DNA of 64,000 bases from Atriophallophorus winterbourni (GCA_013407085.1 JACCGJ010018339.1:96363-160362), one strand, 5' to 3'; counted from the first letter of the stretch, positions 22,561-36,500 are shown. Notes: generated by a model from the letters alone, not told the origin. Translations and numbers: made by a program.

Positions 22561-22736
22561 CTGTAATTATGTCAGGCCTACCGAATAATTATAAAAAGGG
22601 AAAATAATTATCAAAAACGTTTGCATTCAGTGGAGATCATTGAAAACATTGTGAGCAGAGAGCGCGAGAGCACGGGATCTGTCATTTTTACCTGTGTTTT
22701 CATAATTGCTTGTGCGCACGATACTACCAGGGGCAA

Positions 22737-22799
22737 GTCAATTTAGCAAGGTGTTAACTGCACAATGCAAAAGTACTACACAATTGCACATCCGTGCAG
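22737..22799 (-). mobile_element. Rep1 retroposon, 5' fragment
   Basis: The + strand reads TCAATTTAGCAAGGTGTTAA and then GCACAATGCAAAAGTACTAC to TTGCACATCCGTGCA, the antisense of the Rep1 5' end. Only about 60 bp remain. Confidence 0.6.
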
Positions 22800-22995
22800 A
22801 TAGCATACAGTGGGGTTCGTAGTGTCATGATCCTTCTTTGTATAATTAATAAATGTGAGCATCCATATCTCAAATTGATTTTCTTAGTTGTCATTGATCG
22901 TTGAACAAAGGGTCGCAGACTGCAAATATGCGTCTAACGAACCGATAATCTCGCATATTTGTATAAATTATCACGACGTGCTACCGGAACACGGA

Positions 22996-23233
22996 TGTGC
23001 AATTGTGCAATGTTTCTGTGCTGTGTGGCTAACATCGTGCTAAATTGATTGACCACCGGTAGTGAGCTACATGCTGAAATACGCTGTATTCTCACTACCA
23101 TTTCTATTTTCTTTCTATTTATTTTTTCATATCTGTCTAGGCCTGGGCAACCTGACAGTATCTCAGCCCACGTGCGGTCTCTGACTGTGCGGCACTGCCT
23201 GGATCAGGCTTGTGCTTTCACATCACACACACT
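22996..23233 (+). mobile_element. Rep1 retroposon, full-length with TSD
   Basis: Runs from TGTGCAATTGTGCAATG to GCTTGTGCTTTCACATCAC. It is flanked by the perfect 10-bp duplication GGAACACGGA (22,986-22,995 and 23,234-23,243). This is a reference-length copy (~238 bp) of the family. Confidence 0.9.
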
Positions 23234-23243
23234 GGAACACGGA

Positions 23244-24319
23244 ACGCACTTCCAACTTATGTGATTGAAGCTTAACCCTTATCAACTTTCAACAATGGTT
23301 TAACATTATATGTTTGTAAAAAGAAACTTGTTTTCAATGGCGCGTCTGGTTTTCGGGATATCCGAAATGATCTAATCTGTCGCAGAATACAAAGGAGTTC
23401 ATATGGAAATTTGCACTACATCTACTCTAAAGATGATTATGTTGCATTTTATTCTTAGCTTCGTTACCCCTCTCTCACTCAACACTTCAATGATACTCGT
23501 GGAAAACTGGACTTGACGTAATATTGCTTTTTTCATTGTATTCATTTCACTGTACAGCTTATCCTTCTATCACGTGGCAGGTTTTTTCCTTTTCTTGTTT
23601 TCTACTTTGCTGTTTTTATTAATTAGCGGTTTCCTGCCGAATATTGCGGAATTATTCCAATCAATTCAACAAACGAGTGCTATAAGCTAATTTTAATTCA
23701 CCTTAAGAATATTTCATGAAAGACAGCGCTTGACTTCGATGCCAACTTTTGTTAGGGTTTGTACTACGCATTGTCGGGCTAGCACAGCGAATATTGGCAA
23801 GATCGCATAATCAAAGTTTTACTACACAACTCAAAATCGCTATAATTCTTGTTCTAAACATCGTAGTTAATTGTGCGAAATCTATCTTACAATGGTTCCA
23901 TAGTTAATTTTTGTCCATCATCCTTTTTTTACTTCATGACGAAATTGAACCTTATCTTGTTGTCTGATTCTGTTAGAGACAAACTACCCGAAACCAATAA
24001 TCATCCATCATCATAGTCAGACTCAACATTTGAATGATAGCAACTACGAAATACTTAACTGCCGTATAACCACGATTCGAAAAGCCACGATTAATGGACT
24101 TTTAGCTCAGAGCTCCATAGCAGCGTTTTATTAGTTCATCATTTTCGTCCGAAAAACCCAAGCCGCCTTTCGGCGGGTTTGTTATTAAGATTTAGATCGT
24201 GAACTCCGCGTCTTCTGCGTTGTAATTTCACTTTTGTTTTTGCGATGATTAATCGGAAAACACTTATTCAAGTGCAGTGTTTAACACAATCGGGTTTCAT
24301 TCTATATTTATTCTACAAG
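23244..24319. other. Region upstream of first mapped srGAP exon
   Basis: AT-rich. A ~95-bp piece at 24,000-24,095 matches the antisense of the LINE-B 3' end (CATCATCAT, then ACTTAACTGCCGTATAACCA). I found no convincing exon 1 of srGAP, promoter or CpG-like stretch. Confidence 0.5.
24000..24095 (-). mobile_element. LINE-B family 3' end fragment
   Basis: The + strand CATCATCATAG is followed at the right distance by CTTAACTGCCGTATAACCAC, matching 18,266-18,340. Only the last ~90 bp of the element are present, as expected for severe 5' truncation. Confidence 0.6.
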
Positions 24320-24503
24320 ATCTCCGAACCCAATTTGCGGAACAAGTGAAATGTTTGGATGCGAAACGCGCTGCCGACAGCGTTTTAATTGAAGACCTAC
24401 AAGAATTTTTTCGTAAACGTGCAGTTGTTGAACAAATCTATTCGGAATCGCTTTCAAAATTGGTTGGATCGCTGAAACAACGGTATGTCAATGAGACTAA
24501 CAG
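24320..24503 (+). CDS. srGAP exon A: start of F-BAR domain
   Basis: Acceptor CTACAAG, donor GTATGT. Encodes [17 protein letters not shown] followed by [20 protein letters not shown], the first long helix of the F-BAR domain. It begins with two bases that complete an upstream split codon and ends two bases into an Arg/Ser codon, so at least one earlier coding exon must exist. Confidence 0.92.
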
Positions 24504-27500
24504 GTATGTGCTGGTTCAAACTTGTTTGAATGTTTAGATATTTAGATCTCCATGCTAATCGCTCTCCTGAATTATACACTAGGCTACGAAGTTACATTTA
24601 TTAGCTTAATAAAGCCAACAGTACTAAGCTGCATTCGGAATCACGCTAGAGTCTCACTGTCTCACTGTTTGGCCTGGGCAATATCCTAGCCCACGCGTAG
24701 TCTCTGACTATACGGCACTTTGCCTGAATCCGATTCGCGATATCATACATCATACATGCAGTAGAGCCAGATAGGTTTGTGATTTTGAAACAAAACTGTA
24801 CTTCTTTTTTCTAGTGTGATATTAAATGCTCGCACAAAATCCTCTTTTGTGATAAGTTTACGTTAATAACATGTGTTTACATGTAGCAAATTATTTCGTC
24901 ATTACATTATTTATATGTTAATTACATTTTCGTCATATTATGATATTTTTCTGCACACGATTCAACACATTGCACGGATGTGCAATCGTGCAGCATTTCT
25001 GTTCTGTGCGGCTAACATCGTGCTAAATTGATTGGCCAACGGCAGTGAGCTTCAAATTAAAAGACGCTGGAGTCTCACTACCATTTCTATTCCCCCCTCA
25101 TATCGGCCTCAGCCAGGACAACTTGTCAGTATCTTTGCCCACGTGCAGTCTCGGACTGTGCGACACTGCCTGGATCAATCTTGTGCTTTCATAGCTTCAT
25201 ACCATATAACCTTGTTTCACTTGGAACTATTTGCCTGAATCTGTTGAGGTTTTCGCTTCCAAACTCGATGAGTTTATGACGAACCATGCGGTATGCGAAT
25301 GTCCCTATTGATTTTTGAGATATTTTATATTTTTTTATATATTTTTGTATGTTCCATATACCTTGTCATCCTATGGTTATTGTTAAGCTTAATGCTTTTT
25401 CTACCATACAATTTTCTGAGTTCTGAGTAACCTTATTTTTTACACTTCATACATTCACGGTCCCCGACAAGTTTTGCGCTATCTACGTTTATCACTTATG
25501 GAGAATTGAATCTAGTTCCATAAACGTTGGAACCTATTTTGAATAGCGATCAAAGTTTATATTTCGAAACCAATTTTGAATTTTTGCAGCACAATGTAGT
25601 TGGATTCGACACTAACGCGCCTTAAGCAAACAATTTTTTTCGATACAATGCAATCAGAATCAATTTTCTTTGGTCCGAAATTATCTACGGAATCTGAACA
25701 ACATACACAAAACATATTGTAAATTCTGATGTAAAATAACACGGATATGCATTCGTGCAGTACCTCTGTACTCTGCATGTAATCGTGCTAACTAGCGGCA
25801 ACGAGCCACTTGCTTCTTTTATATCACGAGTCCAGTTTTGGTCACAACACAGATCACGCAAGTGAACCTTCTAAACTAATCAATAATGGTCATTAGTACG
25901 GAAAACAATACTTCCCTGCCTCATTTTGATTTCACTTCAATTTCAGAGACTTTCAAAACCCACATTACAGTACCAACCTTATATGGCACACTCTGCTTGG
26001 ATCTACCCTCCGTATTTCCGAGGCACATGCAACCCTTTCCGATCTTCTTGGCAAACAAATGATACAGCGTTTATCCGATATCGAAGAGGATTCTGCCCGA
26101 TTGCACAAACAGGTTGGTGTATTATTCGTTAAACGTAACCATCACCCAATGCGTTTCTAGCATTTTCATCATCATCATTTCACTCACACCTTTTAATGTT
26201 CTGACGGAAGTGCGAGTGATTATTAAGTCAACCTAACCCCGCTAAGTTGCCTTCGTTTAGATGGCTCTAACGTACCCTGGCTTGATCGAGAAAATATGCG
26301 ATAGCGTAAAACGTATTCACTTTCAACAAATCGTTCAAGTCCATCTCGCTAAACTTCGTCTGCATTGTTACACTTGATCACGCACACAGCAATTATCCGA
26401 CAACAACATATGTTTCAAAATCCTATGTCCCGTTATACTGAACGTTAAAAATGTACCCCGTTTTGGGGCTTGTACTTTCCACATTTCCCATATTTTTATG
26501 CAGAATCCGCGTTATCTTGCTGCGAAATGTTATTTTTCTGGTTAAAACTAATGTGAAAAAAAAGGAATTCTGTACAAATTGCAACATAAAAATATTCGCC
26601 GAATATATACATATCTATGATAGCAACGAGATGTATTTGACCGTAATCGTTTCATACAGAGTTCTTTTTGACAAAGCTATCTTGCTTCAAATGAAATAAA
26701 AGACTTTCCATACAAAACGTTTTGTAAGACGAATTGTGTACTTTGAGTCCTCGAAAAAGCTTCACTTTTGAGGAGATTGTGAGGCGTGACGGATCATTTA
26801 AGACAATGTTGATAAGTTGACCGCATGTTGAAATGTCGTTTCAATATTTTTGAAGAATGTCTTTTTAGGAAACAGAGCTTTCGCGTCAAACGATACTGAC
26901 ACAACGTTTGAGCAACACAAAGTCTCGTTAGAAGTGCCGGAAATATAGCAGGAGAACAATACAAAATATAGGTAATATTCAAAAGAAGATTAGCGTAGAA
27001 AAAACCCGCGAACTTTCGTAAATAAAGAATTGTGATGATGAGCCTAAGTGAGGCTACCGGAAATGGTGACGCCTAGCTACTTGACATGCTTCTGTCTAGT
27101 GAGATCTGTAGACTTCAGACAATAACGAATGTCACTTTTTTGGAGCGAATTTTCGAAGTGCCATAACTGCCCTTCGCAATGGCGAATAGTATCAAAGCGA
27201 ATATCCGAAGTGCACTTTGCAATGGCGAAGCGAATATTCAACAATATTCGCTTCGCTTCGCAACTTCGCTTCGCTTTAAATCCCAAAGCGAAGTATTCGT
27301 TATTGTCTGGTATGTATGCATGTATGTATGAACGTATGTACGTATGTATGTCTGTATGTATGTATGTCTGTATGTATGCCTGTATGTTTGTATGTATGTA
27401 TGTATGTATGTATGTAAGTATGTATGTATGTATGTATGTATGTATGTATGTATGTATGTATGTATGTATGTATGTATGTATGTATGTATGTATGTATGCC

Positions 27501-30500
27501 TGTATGTATGTATGTATGTGTGTATGTATCAGACAATAACGAATGTCACTTTTTTGGAGCGAAGCGAAGTGCGAAGCGAATTTTCGAATTGCCCTAACTG
27601 CCCTTCGCAATGGCGAATAGTATCAAAGCGAATATCCGAAGTGCACTTCGCAATGGCGAAGCGAAGCGAATATTCGCTTCATTACCATTTCCTGTTCTTT
27701 TTTCTTCCTCATATCTGTCTAGATCTGGGCAACCTGACAGTATCTTAGTTCACATGCAGTCTCTGATTGTGCGGCACTTTGCCTGGATCAGGCTTATGCC
27801 TTCATACATACATACATTGTCCATGTTGCACCAGTGCGTACAATGAGCCCTGCCGCAATATTGTCTTTTGGTTGCCGCAAAACCACAGATTCCGTATTCT
27901 TCATGTGTTAAAACTCTCCCGTTCTACTTTGTGCAACAATCGATTTAGACCCAGTTGACTATAACTAGCACATACTTATGCAGTCGCTCTAAACAGCATG
28001 TCACGTGCTCAGTACTTTTCTCTCCATCGGCGATAGGCTCATTGCTAGTGACTGGTGCGTATTTCTGATTTGCGTATCATGTGTTTGTTTTATCGATTTT
28101 GGTCATCTTCAAAACTAGAATCGGTCTGTCGCGCGTGTGGTTATTTGTTCCTCTTGTATGATTTATCATTTCTTTTGGACGCCATGGAATGTGACCTTGG
28201 TGCTTGGTGCACATAACTACAGTTATTTGCATGTCCACAGATTTTCTTTCTGCCACTGCTAATTTATTTTGTTGTGATAGTTTACATTTTGTAAAGAATT
28301 TGGCATATTCGGACACACCATTGTGCTGCTGTTGGTGTCTTGACTCATCGATCTTCTGTAAGAAACAACTGAGTGTCCACTCAAGGAATTGGCGCGCCAG
28401 CGTTTAGAATATCCCCTCACATCAAGCTGTGTATCTTTTTTCATTTGATTGAATTCGTTCGATGGACCCTCGTTGCTGGTCTATTGCCACCGATTTCAAT
28501 TTCCTCCATGTATTTTGACATGTGTATCAGAATTAATCGCATGTCGTTTTATTCAGAAACAAAACAACAAAAAGATACGCGTGAAACATTTTAACCGTGC
28601 ATTCGCTTATACGACGTTGCAAACGTCCCAATCCCTCTTTCGTAACAGGTTTGACACAAGACTTGCACTTCGTGCTGTTGTTGTTGTTGTTGACGGCAAT
28701 ATGCATTAAGCTTACTCGTAGATTAATTTATCGTTTCTAGAGCTAGTACTGCATGCGTCATGGATCAATCTGCTCCGTTTCTAGGTTGACAGTGCCACTA
28801 CTTTTGTTTTGTGCACATCACTGCTGTTCGTATAACGTCTATCGCGATTACCGCGATACATTTTGTTTCTTATTAACTGGAGATTCCCCGCCAGCTTTGA
28901 GTCACTATATCTGTTTGAACGTACATTTTCTGTTGTCCTATTCTATTTTCGGATGCGCGTCGTGTATCATTCAGATTGCAATCTAGAACATGTTCGTTTC
29001 AATATATTTAAGAGGCTCATCCTGTCCCCAGGAAAGACGTCGAGTGAAGTCATGCATTTAGAGTCTATTCTATCCAGGTATGACGTTTGTCTACACTTGA
29101 CAAGATTATTCAGTTAAGCAATTTAAGCACGTAAACATATAACGCCCTCAAGATTACGTGCAGAGATTGTGAGAAGAACTACATCGGACAAACCGGTCGC
29201 AAGCTAAGCACAAGACTACATGAACACCGATTAGCTGTACGAAGACACGACCCAAGGTTATTGATTTCAATACATGTTTTCACTTTACCGCCTTGTCGCC
29301 GATGCCATCTACGGGCGTGTTTAGGGCCGAAGTCAAGTATAGTTAATGCTGAGCCTGTCTTTCAGATAACGTGACCAAACCACTGCGGTCTTTGTCTTTG
29401 GATATAAGCGGAAAGCGACGGTCTTCCGCTACATCACGTCCGAACAAGAGCAATAGATACCCGGCCAGTATATCGGATGCCCATGATTATTCTACGACAC
29501 CAATGGTCGTACACTTCCAAAGCGGCCACGTTTTACATCCATACGCAATACACGGCGGATCTTTTTTTGTAAACAGTTATTTTAGTTTCCATACTGATCC
29601 CAATGCTATCAGTACTGATCTGCACGCGGGAATGTGTTGGAGTTGCACTGCCCTTTTCCCTTCTTATATCTGACTAGGCATTGACAACCCGACAGTATCT
29701 TGACACACGTGCGGTCTCTATCGCGTAACGCTGTGACCGAAACCCTTGTGCGAATTAAATTCTCAAGATTCTTCTCTGTAAACGTGAACCTGAACCCTAG
29801 TAGAGTTGTAGTAGGTTCTAATTTGTGTAACGAGTTTCCACAGGACTCCATCCAATAGCACGATGTCCCATAAACAACCGCGGTCTACGGAGTCGAAGGT
29901 ATGAAATCGATAAAACATGCTATTGTATGTTATTGATACCGTGCGTGGTGCTCCAGAATCCTACACACAGGGAATATTTGATCTACGCATCCCATCCCGG
30001 GTCAAACCACACCTTGATTAACTCTGGTACCTGATCAACCTGTGAATAAATCATCCGGGATCTTGTGAATATTTGGCGAACAGATTACGATTAACACCCT
30101 TTCGGTTGTTCCTACTTCGGGTATGTTATTCTCACATCGCGACGAGCATTGACACATTGGATGAATTTCAGTATAAAAAGAATTTTCTTGTCACCAAACA
30201 TTATCCGCGAAGCTAATCTGTTTCATAGACAACGTAGCTGACCCGTGCATACCTTTAGACTTGCCACCCTGGTGAACGCAAAACACCGCACTCTCAAGCA
30301 TATGATTAAACAGATATGACGTTTTTACGCACAAACTGCTGTTCCATTTATAGCAGGTCTTTCGCACGATATCAATGGCATCACTTGGTCATCTTTCGAC
30401 TGGACTACTTGGTTTTTATTTTGGAAAAAGCCCGCACAAATGACATTTATCGTATATACTACATTGTTTCGGTAGGCCTGCACGTCAAAGAATTTATTCC

Positions 30501-33500
30501 CGTAATTGCTATCTGTCTATATCAGTCAAGGGAATTATCCTTTTATCGAGGCAACACTTTGCACACTCGCCTTCTCATTTTTCAGTGTCGCGATATGATG
30601 AATACCTTTCAACAAACTGTGTTGGCTGACATAAACAAATTACAAACCGATCTTCGCGAATACGCAGCGACACATCTGGCCGCAGTGGAAGCCGATCGAC
30701 AACGACACCGGGCTGAGGATAAAGTTGTCGTCGCTTCGCAAAAAGCTCGTGCTAAAGGAAAGGATCCGAGCACCAGTCAGCGTGTGTTGCGCGCACAAAA
30801 TGAATACGCCTCGGTAAGCCGGTGTCTGCTGGTTGATTTGTGAGTTGTGTAGCATGTTGTCGATGTTATATACATAATCCTCGCATTTTTTCGTTTATCG
30901 CCCCAGTGGAGCTGCATCGGCACAGCGAATATGCCGTTCTACGTTCAGGTGGGCGGTCCTGTTTTGAATTTCGGTAAATGTACTTAACCCAGATCCGCAC
31001 TGGATGTAAAATAATTACCATCCATCGAAGTTGGGAAAATCACTGCAACAGCCTGGCATCAATATCGAAACGAATAGTGTTTCGTTCTAATGAATCTGGA
31101 ATTAAGCTATGACCTCATGGATGACAACGACCTAATAATTAAAATAAAAATGGCTCTATTAGATATCACACGTAGTTAACGGTGTATTCCCCCACTGGTG
31201 TCTGGTAGGTATTTCCACTTCAGACGGATTCGACGTGGAGACTTCGATTGAGACTTACTGCATGTAATATTTCGGTTTAGTCTGGATAGCATATCGTATT
31301 TATTGATAATAGACAAATTTGTCTATCGCGGGCGTCAAACATACTTGTTATGCTCGTCTAGATTAGTAATGCTGTTTATATTAAGGCACATAAATAAAAA
31401 ATAAAATAAATTAGGAAGTCGACCATTGAGCAGACTTGCGGTACTTGCGGTACAAAGATGTTTGCAAAAGAGATATGAATGCTCTTGGCATTGACCCCGC
31501 AAGCTGGGAAGAACTTGCTCTTGACCGCTCACTTTGGAGGCATTGTGTAAAGCGTCGTCTGCAAGCTGGGGAGGAGAAAATACAGATCTTGGCTGCTGAA
31601 CGCAGATCACGCCGCTGGCGTGCAACTGACGCCCTATAACAGAGTTCTGACTATCGTTGCAAGCGCGGTGGGAGAGATTGTTCCTCCCGAATCGTACTGT
31701 TTAGTCATTCCAAAAGCTGTAAAACATGAAATTCATGCGATTGTGATGTACATCCATGGTCGACATCGACCGAAGGAGGCCAACAATAACAAATAAAAAA
31801 CGCGATTACACAAGTGTTGGTGCGTTGAACTAGACATGTATGTAGCATTTTGTCACCGAACTGCTACTAATGTAATCATTCCAGTAAATCTCTTCTTCCT
31901 GACAGTTGTTAGACCTCGTAGGTGAATTCACAAACTTAGTCGTGTCATTATTCGTTTATATCACACGAAGTAGTTTTTTAATGTTCTCCGAACGACCACA
32001 TCCTTACAGCGCTGACACTCGTTTCTATTCCTATGTACAAGCAAGTCGCGTCAACTCACGCTGTACAGCGTATGCGAACATCTATACATCGCTCGAGGTG
32101 TCGAACTACTAACAGATGTGCGCCATTCTCGTTTCCAATTCGTAAGCATCTAATCCTACAACACTTGACAGTACTGGATGCATGTGTCAGTTTGAAGGAG
32201 GGTCTACGCATTGAGAGGTAGCCCGTCAATGCAAAATCGACGATAGTTTGCTGCTTATCATGTTAAATCTTTTGCTTTACGTGTACGTGACGATAGAGTT
32301 AAAGCGCGGAATTCTTAAGCGGCGTTTTTGAGGGAGGCTTACCTGTTTTCCGAGTACCAGGAAGCTAAGTGCTATGGTGCTCCTATACACATTTGAAACA
32401 ACACGAAGCCTGAAATCGTCATGCTCTTGTAATGTGCATCCATGGTCGACATCGAGTGATGCATGCCAACAAAAATGTTTCTCCATAATCTGAATGTTTA
32501 GTCATTTGAACTCTCGTGTAACGTCTTGTGAATAATCTAGAGGCATAAACACGGTACAATTAAAGATCTCGGGCGCAAACATTCTATGGTTCGTTCACCT
32601 AAGTGCATTCATTTGTTTGTTCATTGAATCTCTCATAAAAGTGCAGCTGTGCAATTGTGGTTCGCGTTGATATGCAAAGGCCTGATCCAGACAAAGTGCC
32701 GCACAGTCAGAGACTGCACGTGGGCTAAGATACTGTCAGTTTGCCGAGGCCTAGACAGATAGGAGAATGAAAATAGAAATGAAAAAGGAATGGAAAGGAA
32801 ATGCTAGTGAGACTTCAGAGTGTTTCAGCATGGAGCTCACTCCCAGTGACTAATCAATTTAGCACGATGTTAGCCGCACAACACTGAAGTGTTGTAAGAT
32901 TACACATCCGCGTCGAACGCGTTTTAGGCGAAGTTTCTGTTCCTTCTTCACATTAGCCTGGCTCAGCTACTGTCGTTTGACCTAAAATAAAAGTACAGTT
33001 TGTAATTTGGCTGCGTTTTTCGTTAATTGAATTCATTGAGTTGTCTATCGTGGAGTGACCTTCGAAGAAAACTTGGAGGATGTAAGTGTTTGCGATGTAG
33101 ATCTATCGTGTGTATGACCTTTCGGTAGACTTAATCTTTGTTTAAAATAGACCTGTTTTCTTGCATCGTTCTTTCTTCATTTCTTGTTTAACCTTTTCAA
33201 ATGAACCCGTTATTTTGCTTGTCCTTCCAACCTAACACGCTCTGTTGTTAATGATCTCTGATCTTCTTTCTTGTTTCACAGAAAGATCTCAGCTTCACCA
33301 GTGCGTCGTTGATCACCACGCGAGCTCGCAATAATTTTCTTCTCCAATTAGCTGCCACCAATTGTGGTGTGACGCGGTATTTTGCAGACGAGGCTCCCGA
33401 CGTCATTGATGTAAGTTTGTTCCTCACGAAATGGTGTGCAAGCGGCCTGCTTTTGTTTACGAGTGATCTTGTTCCCCCTTTTCCCCACATTTCGTCGTTT

Positions 33501-36500
33501 GAATCATCCTGCGTGTTCTACTGACATCATTCATTTCGTAACCGAATAGGAATGCCCTTAAATGTCGTCCCGTTTCAGTTCACGTTTCTCGTAACTCGAT
33601 CTCCACATCTTTGTTCCACCGACATGATGTTACCATAGTGATTCAACCATAATCCAATCAATCGCAAATCTAACATTTACCGCGCAATGTGTTCGCAACC
33701 TTTACTGAACAATTAGGCAACGTTCTGTGTCTCGCGTTTTGCGGAACTGAGTTTCGTTTTCAATTTGAGATTTGGAATTTCTTTGACCTTCAGGATTTTC
33801 TAATGGTTTTCGTTCTCGGCACTATTGCCTATTAATTGTTGTAAAATACCTAGTTATTGCTCGTCCAGCTGTTTAGTTATGGATTTCAGGTTAATATTTT
33901 CATGTAAACATGATTCATTTATTGCCTAATTTTGTCTCACCCGTAAGGAACTCGTTCTGCGTTGTCCACAATTTGGAGTTACTTCCTGGTTAAGTATTTT
34001 CATTTTACTCGCTAAAACAGTGTCCTTCGTGCGGATTAAGTCTTGGCATTATGTGGTCCTGTACAGTTTGTCATAGTGTGAATATTTTTAGCCCAAGGGG
34101 TTCACCATTGTTCATGCTTTGTTGCAAGTAACCGTTTAACTGGTATGCCGGTTAGAGTGGATAACTACGTTGAACTCTCCCGTGACTTGCTACCGCGTGC
34201 TAATGCATTTTCATAAACTCCTTGATTCTAATAAATCTTCTCATCATCTAATATGCTTTTTGTGCTTACGATCGTTATGCCCCGTTGTTCTCAGTGTTTG
34301 TCCTGCGGATTCCACAATAGTCTGGCCAGGTCGGTTATGATGTATTTGAGCTGCGAGGAATCGCTCAAAACGTGTCATGGATCCATAGTGGAGATGCTCA
34401 ATCGGAATATCACAGCCTTGGATTGGCAAGAGGACAAGATGCAATTTCTCAAGTCAAACGCACAGAGTTTCACGCGTCCGCATGCTTTCCAATTCACACC
34501 GATGAAAGAGGACACTGTGAGTTTTGTGTTTTCGCGCTCTCTCTCTCACACATTTTAATCATTGTCACTCATGATCAACATACGTCTCGCATGCACGTGT
34601 GTGCTTGTTTGCATCCATGTATGTAAGCCGAGTGGTGCTGGAGACGCCGCTTTGGACTCTTCGTTGAAGCCGACTCATCCTCCAGGAGGAGATAGTCGCA
34701 CAAAAGTAAAAAGTAAGACTGTAAGCCGCAATGGATGGTCACATCCAGAGTGGTTGGGGGCATAAGCTCCCATTTCCGAAAATGCTCCAACGTCGTACAT
34801 GCCGTATAACCTCTAGCAACCAAGTCCATCTTCTGGTCGGTACACGTGATAATATTTGATCCCAGCAGAACTGCTGACAGGAGAAAGGGCGAAGGGAGTT
34901 GACTCGAGCCTTAAAACCAGTTTACTTATGTTCGGTGGAGCTGGCAAAGCTGTGAAGGCGGTTCACCTATGCGAAGGAAAATCCTAATTTCAAATCCCCA
35001 CTGCAGTTGGCTATATCCAATCATGAAAATGGCTTCATTAGTCAACCTCGAGGATAAATTCTTCAAATTCGGCAGTTCGCAGTCTTTTGCCATTTTATCT
35101 TTGTCCAAATGTATAATCCTAGCTGTTCGTTTCGTTTTAGCGGTGTAGTGGAGAGGGAACACTTGCTGCATAAGCAGCAACTACTTATCCATATTGAACT
35201 GCTCTTACGTACATCATTTACTCATACGTACATCTGTATTATTCAAATTATTCAAATCCAGACGAGTTTTTGTGTCTCTCGCCGTTTACTTCAAAATCCA
35301 TTTTTCGTGTCAATTAGGAAACTGAGATCCGCTCTGATGCAGTTCTACGTGAACAGTTGGAGGCGAATCTTGCTCAATTAACGGAAGAAATCGAGAAAGT
35401 GCGCGCGTCTTCGGAATCACTGTGGAATGCGCTTGAAAAGGTAAAAAAGAAATACAGCCCTCATTTTGTCGTGACCGTTGTTGTTGTTGGATGTTTATGT
35501 TAATTGAATGCGTTTTCCCTATCGAAAATGAGATGCCCGTCTATTTTGTTTGATCCAGCTGTACATTACTTATAATTTAGACTACAGTTGCCATTATCCG
35601 CTATCTTCACAGTGGCCTATGAACCTGTTGTTTATCTTTATTCAAACCACAGTTCAACAAAATAGGTGTACAATATATAGGAAGGTGTATGTGTAATATT
35701 GAGATTTTGATCAATTTACACGTGTTATATTTCAGTTTTTGTTTATCGTTTGTTGTCACAATATAAAGTCATTTCAAGAGAACATTGACATGAAGATGCT
35801 ACTCACTGTTTCCTGCATGCATGTGTAATCGTGCCTTTCTTCTGGTCGCAACTTGCTAATTTCAATTACCCACGCCACCACCCTACACGCAGAATCATTT
35901 TGGAGCCTCCCTCATATCTGTCTAGGCCTGGGCAACGTGATAGTACCTTAGCTCAAGCGCAGTTTCTAACTGTACCACTTTGCCTGGATCTAGGCTTGTG
36001 ATTTCATACATACATATTGTCTTCGGCTTCGACTGAATGATCTGCTGTTCTTTTCTCTTGATGTTCATCAGAATGGCATCTTGAAGCTCATCCAACATTC
36101 ACAAAATCCTCTCTTGGCCAAAATAAATTTGGATTACTTGTTACACTCTCTAACTAGACTCCATAATTCGGTTGAAATTCATTGCGTTTGATCACGCCTT
36201 TTCCTCCATCCGGTGTCTCTAAAATAGAAAACTAAAATTTTGGGTCAGTGATGACAATTTGGTCGAATCGCATTGTGAATTTGAATGTAACGCTCCAGAG
36301 CTTCGCAACTAGGTGTTTCCTATCCTCGGGACTGACAGCTGCTTGCCTTTTTTATTTTATGCGTACGAACTTGTAAGATTCTCTCGGTACGTTTATTAAT
36401 GCCATCTTACACCCATGGCAGTCAACCATCGATGCACGATCTCGATTTGACGCTGGTTTGAAGACGACTACAAACGATTTTGAATTAATTGAGACTTCTA

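Noticed and set aside
26451..26699. Hydrophobic 82-codon ORF in srGAP intron B
   Set aside because: AT-rich chance frame with no motif and no splice-compatible homology.
27077..27748. Long ORFs on both strands with HTYI or MYVC repeats
   Set aside because: They are translations of the (TATG)n microsatellite and the GCGAA foldbacks.
30316..30585. Upstream part of the open frame that includes srGAP exon C
   Set aside because: A strong acceptor (TTTTTCAG at 30,585) starts the family match. The upstream residues do not resemble srGAP and are intronic.
35109..35381. 90-codon ORF overlapping srGAP exon F
   Set aside because: It is in a different frame from exon F and covers the LINE-C 5' fragment.
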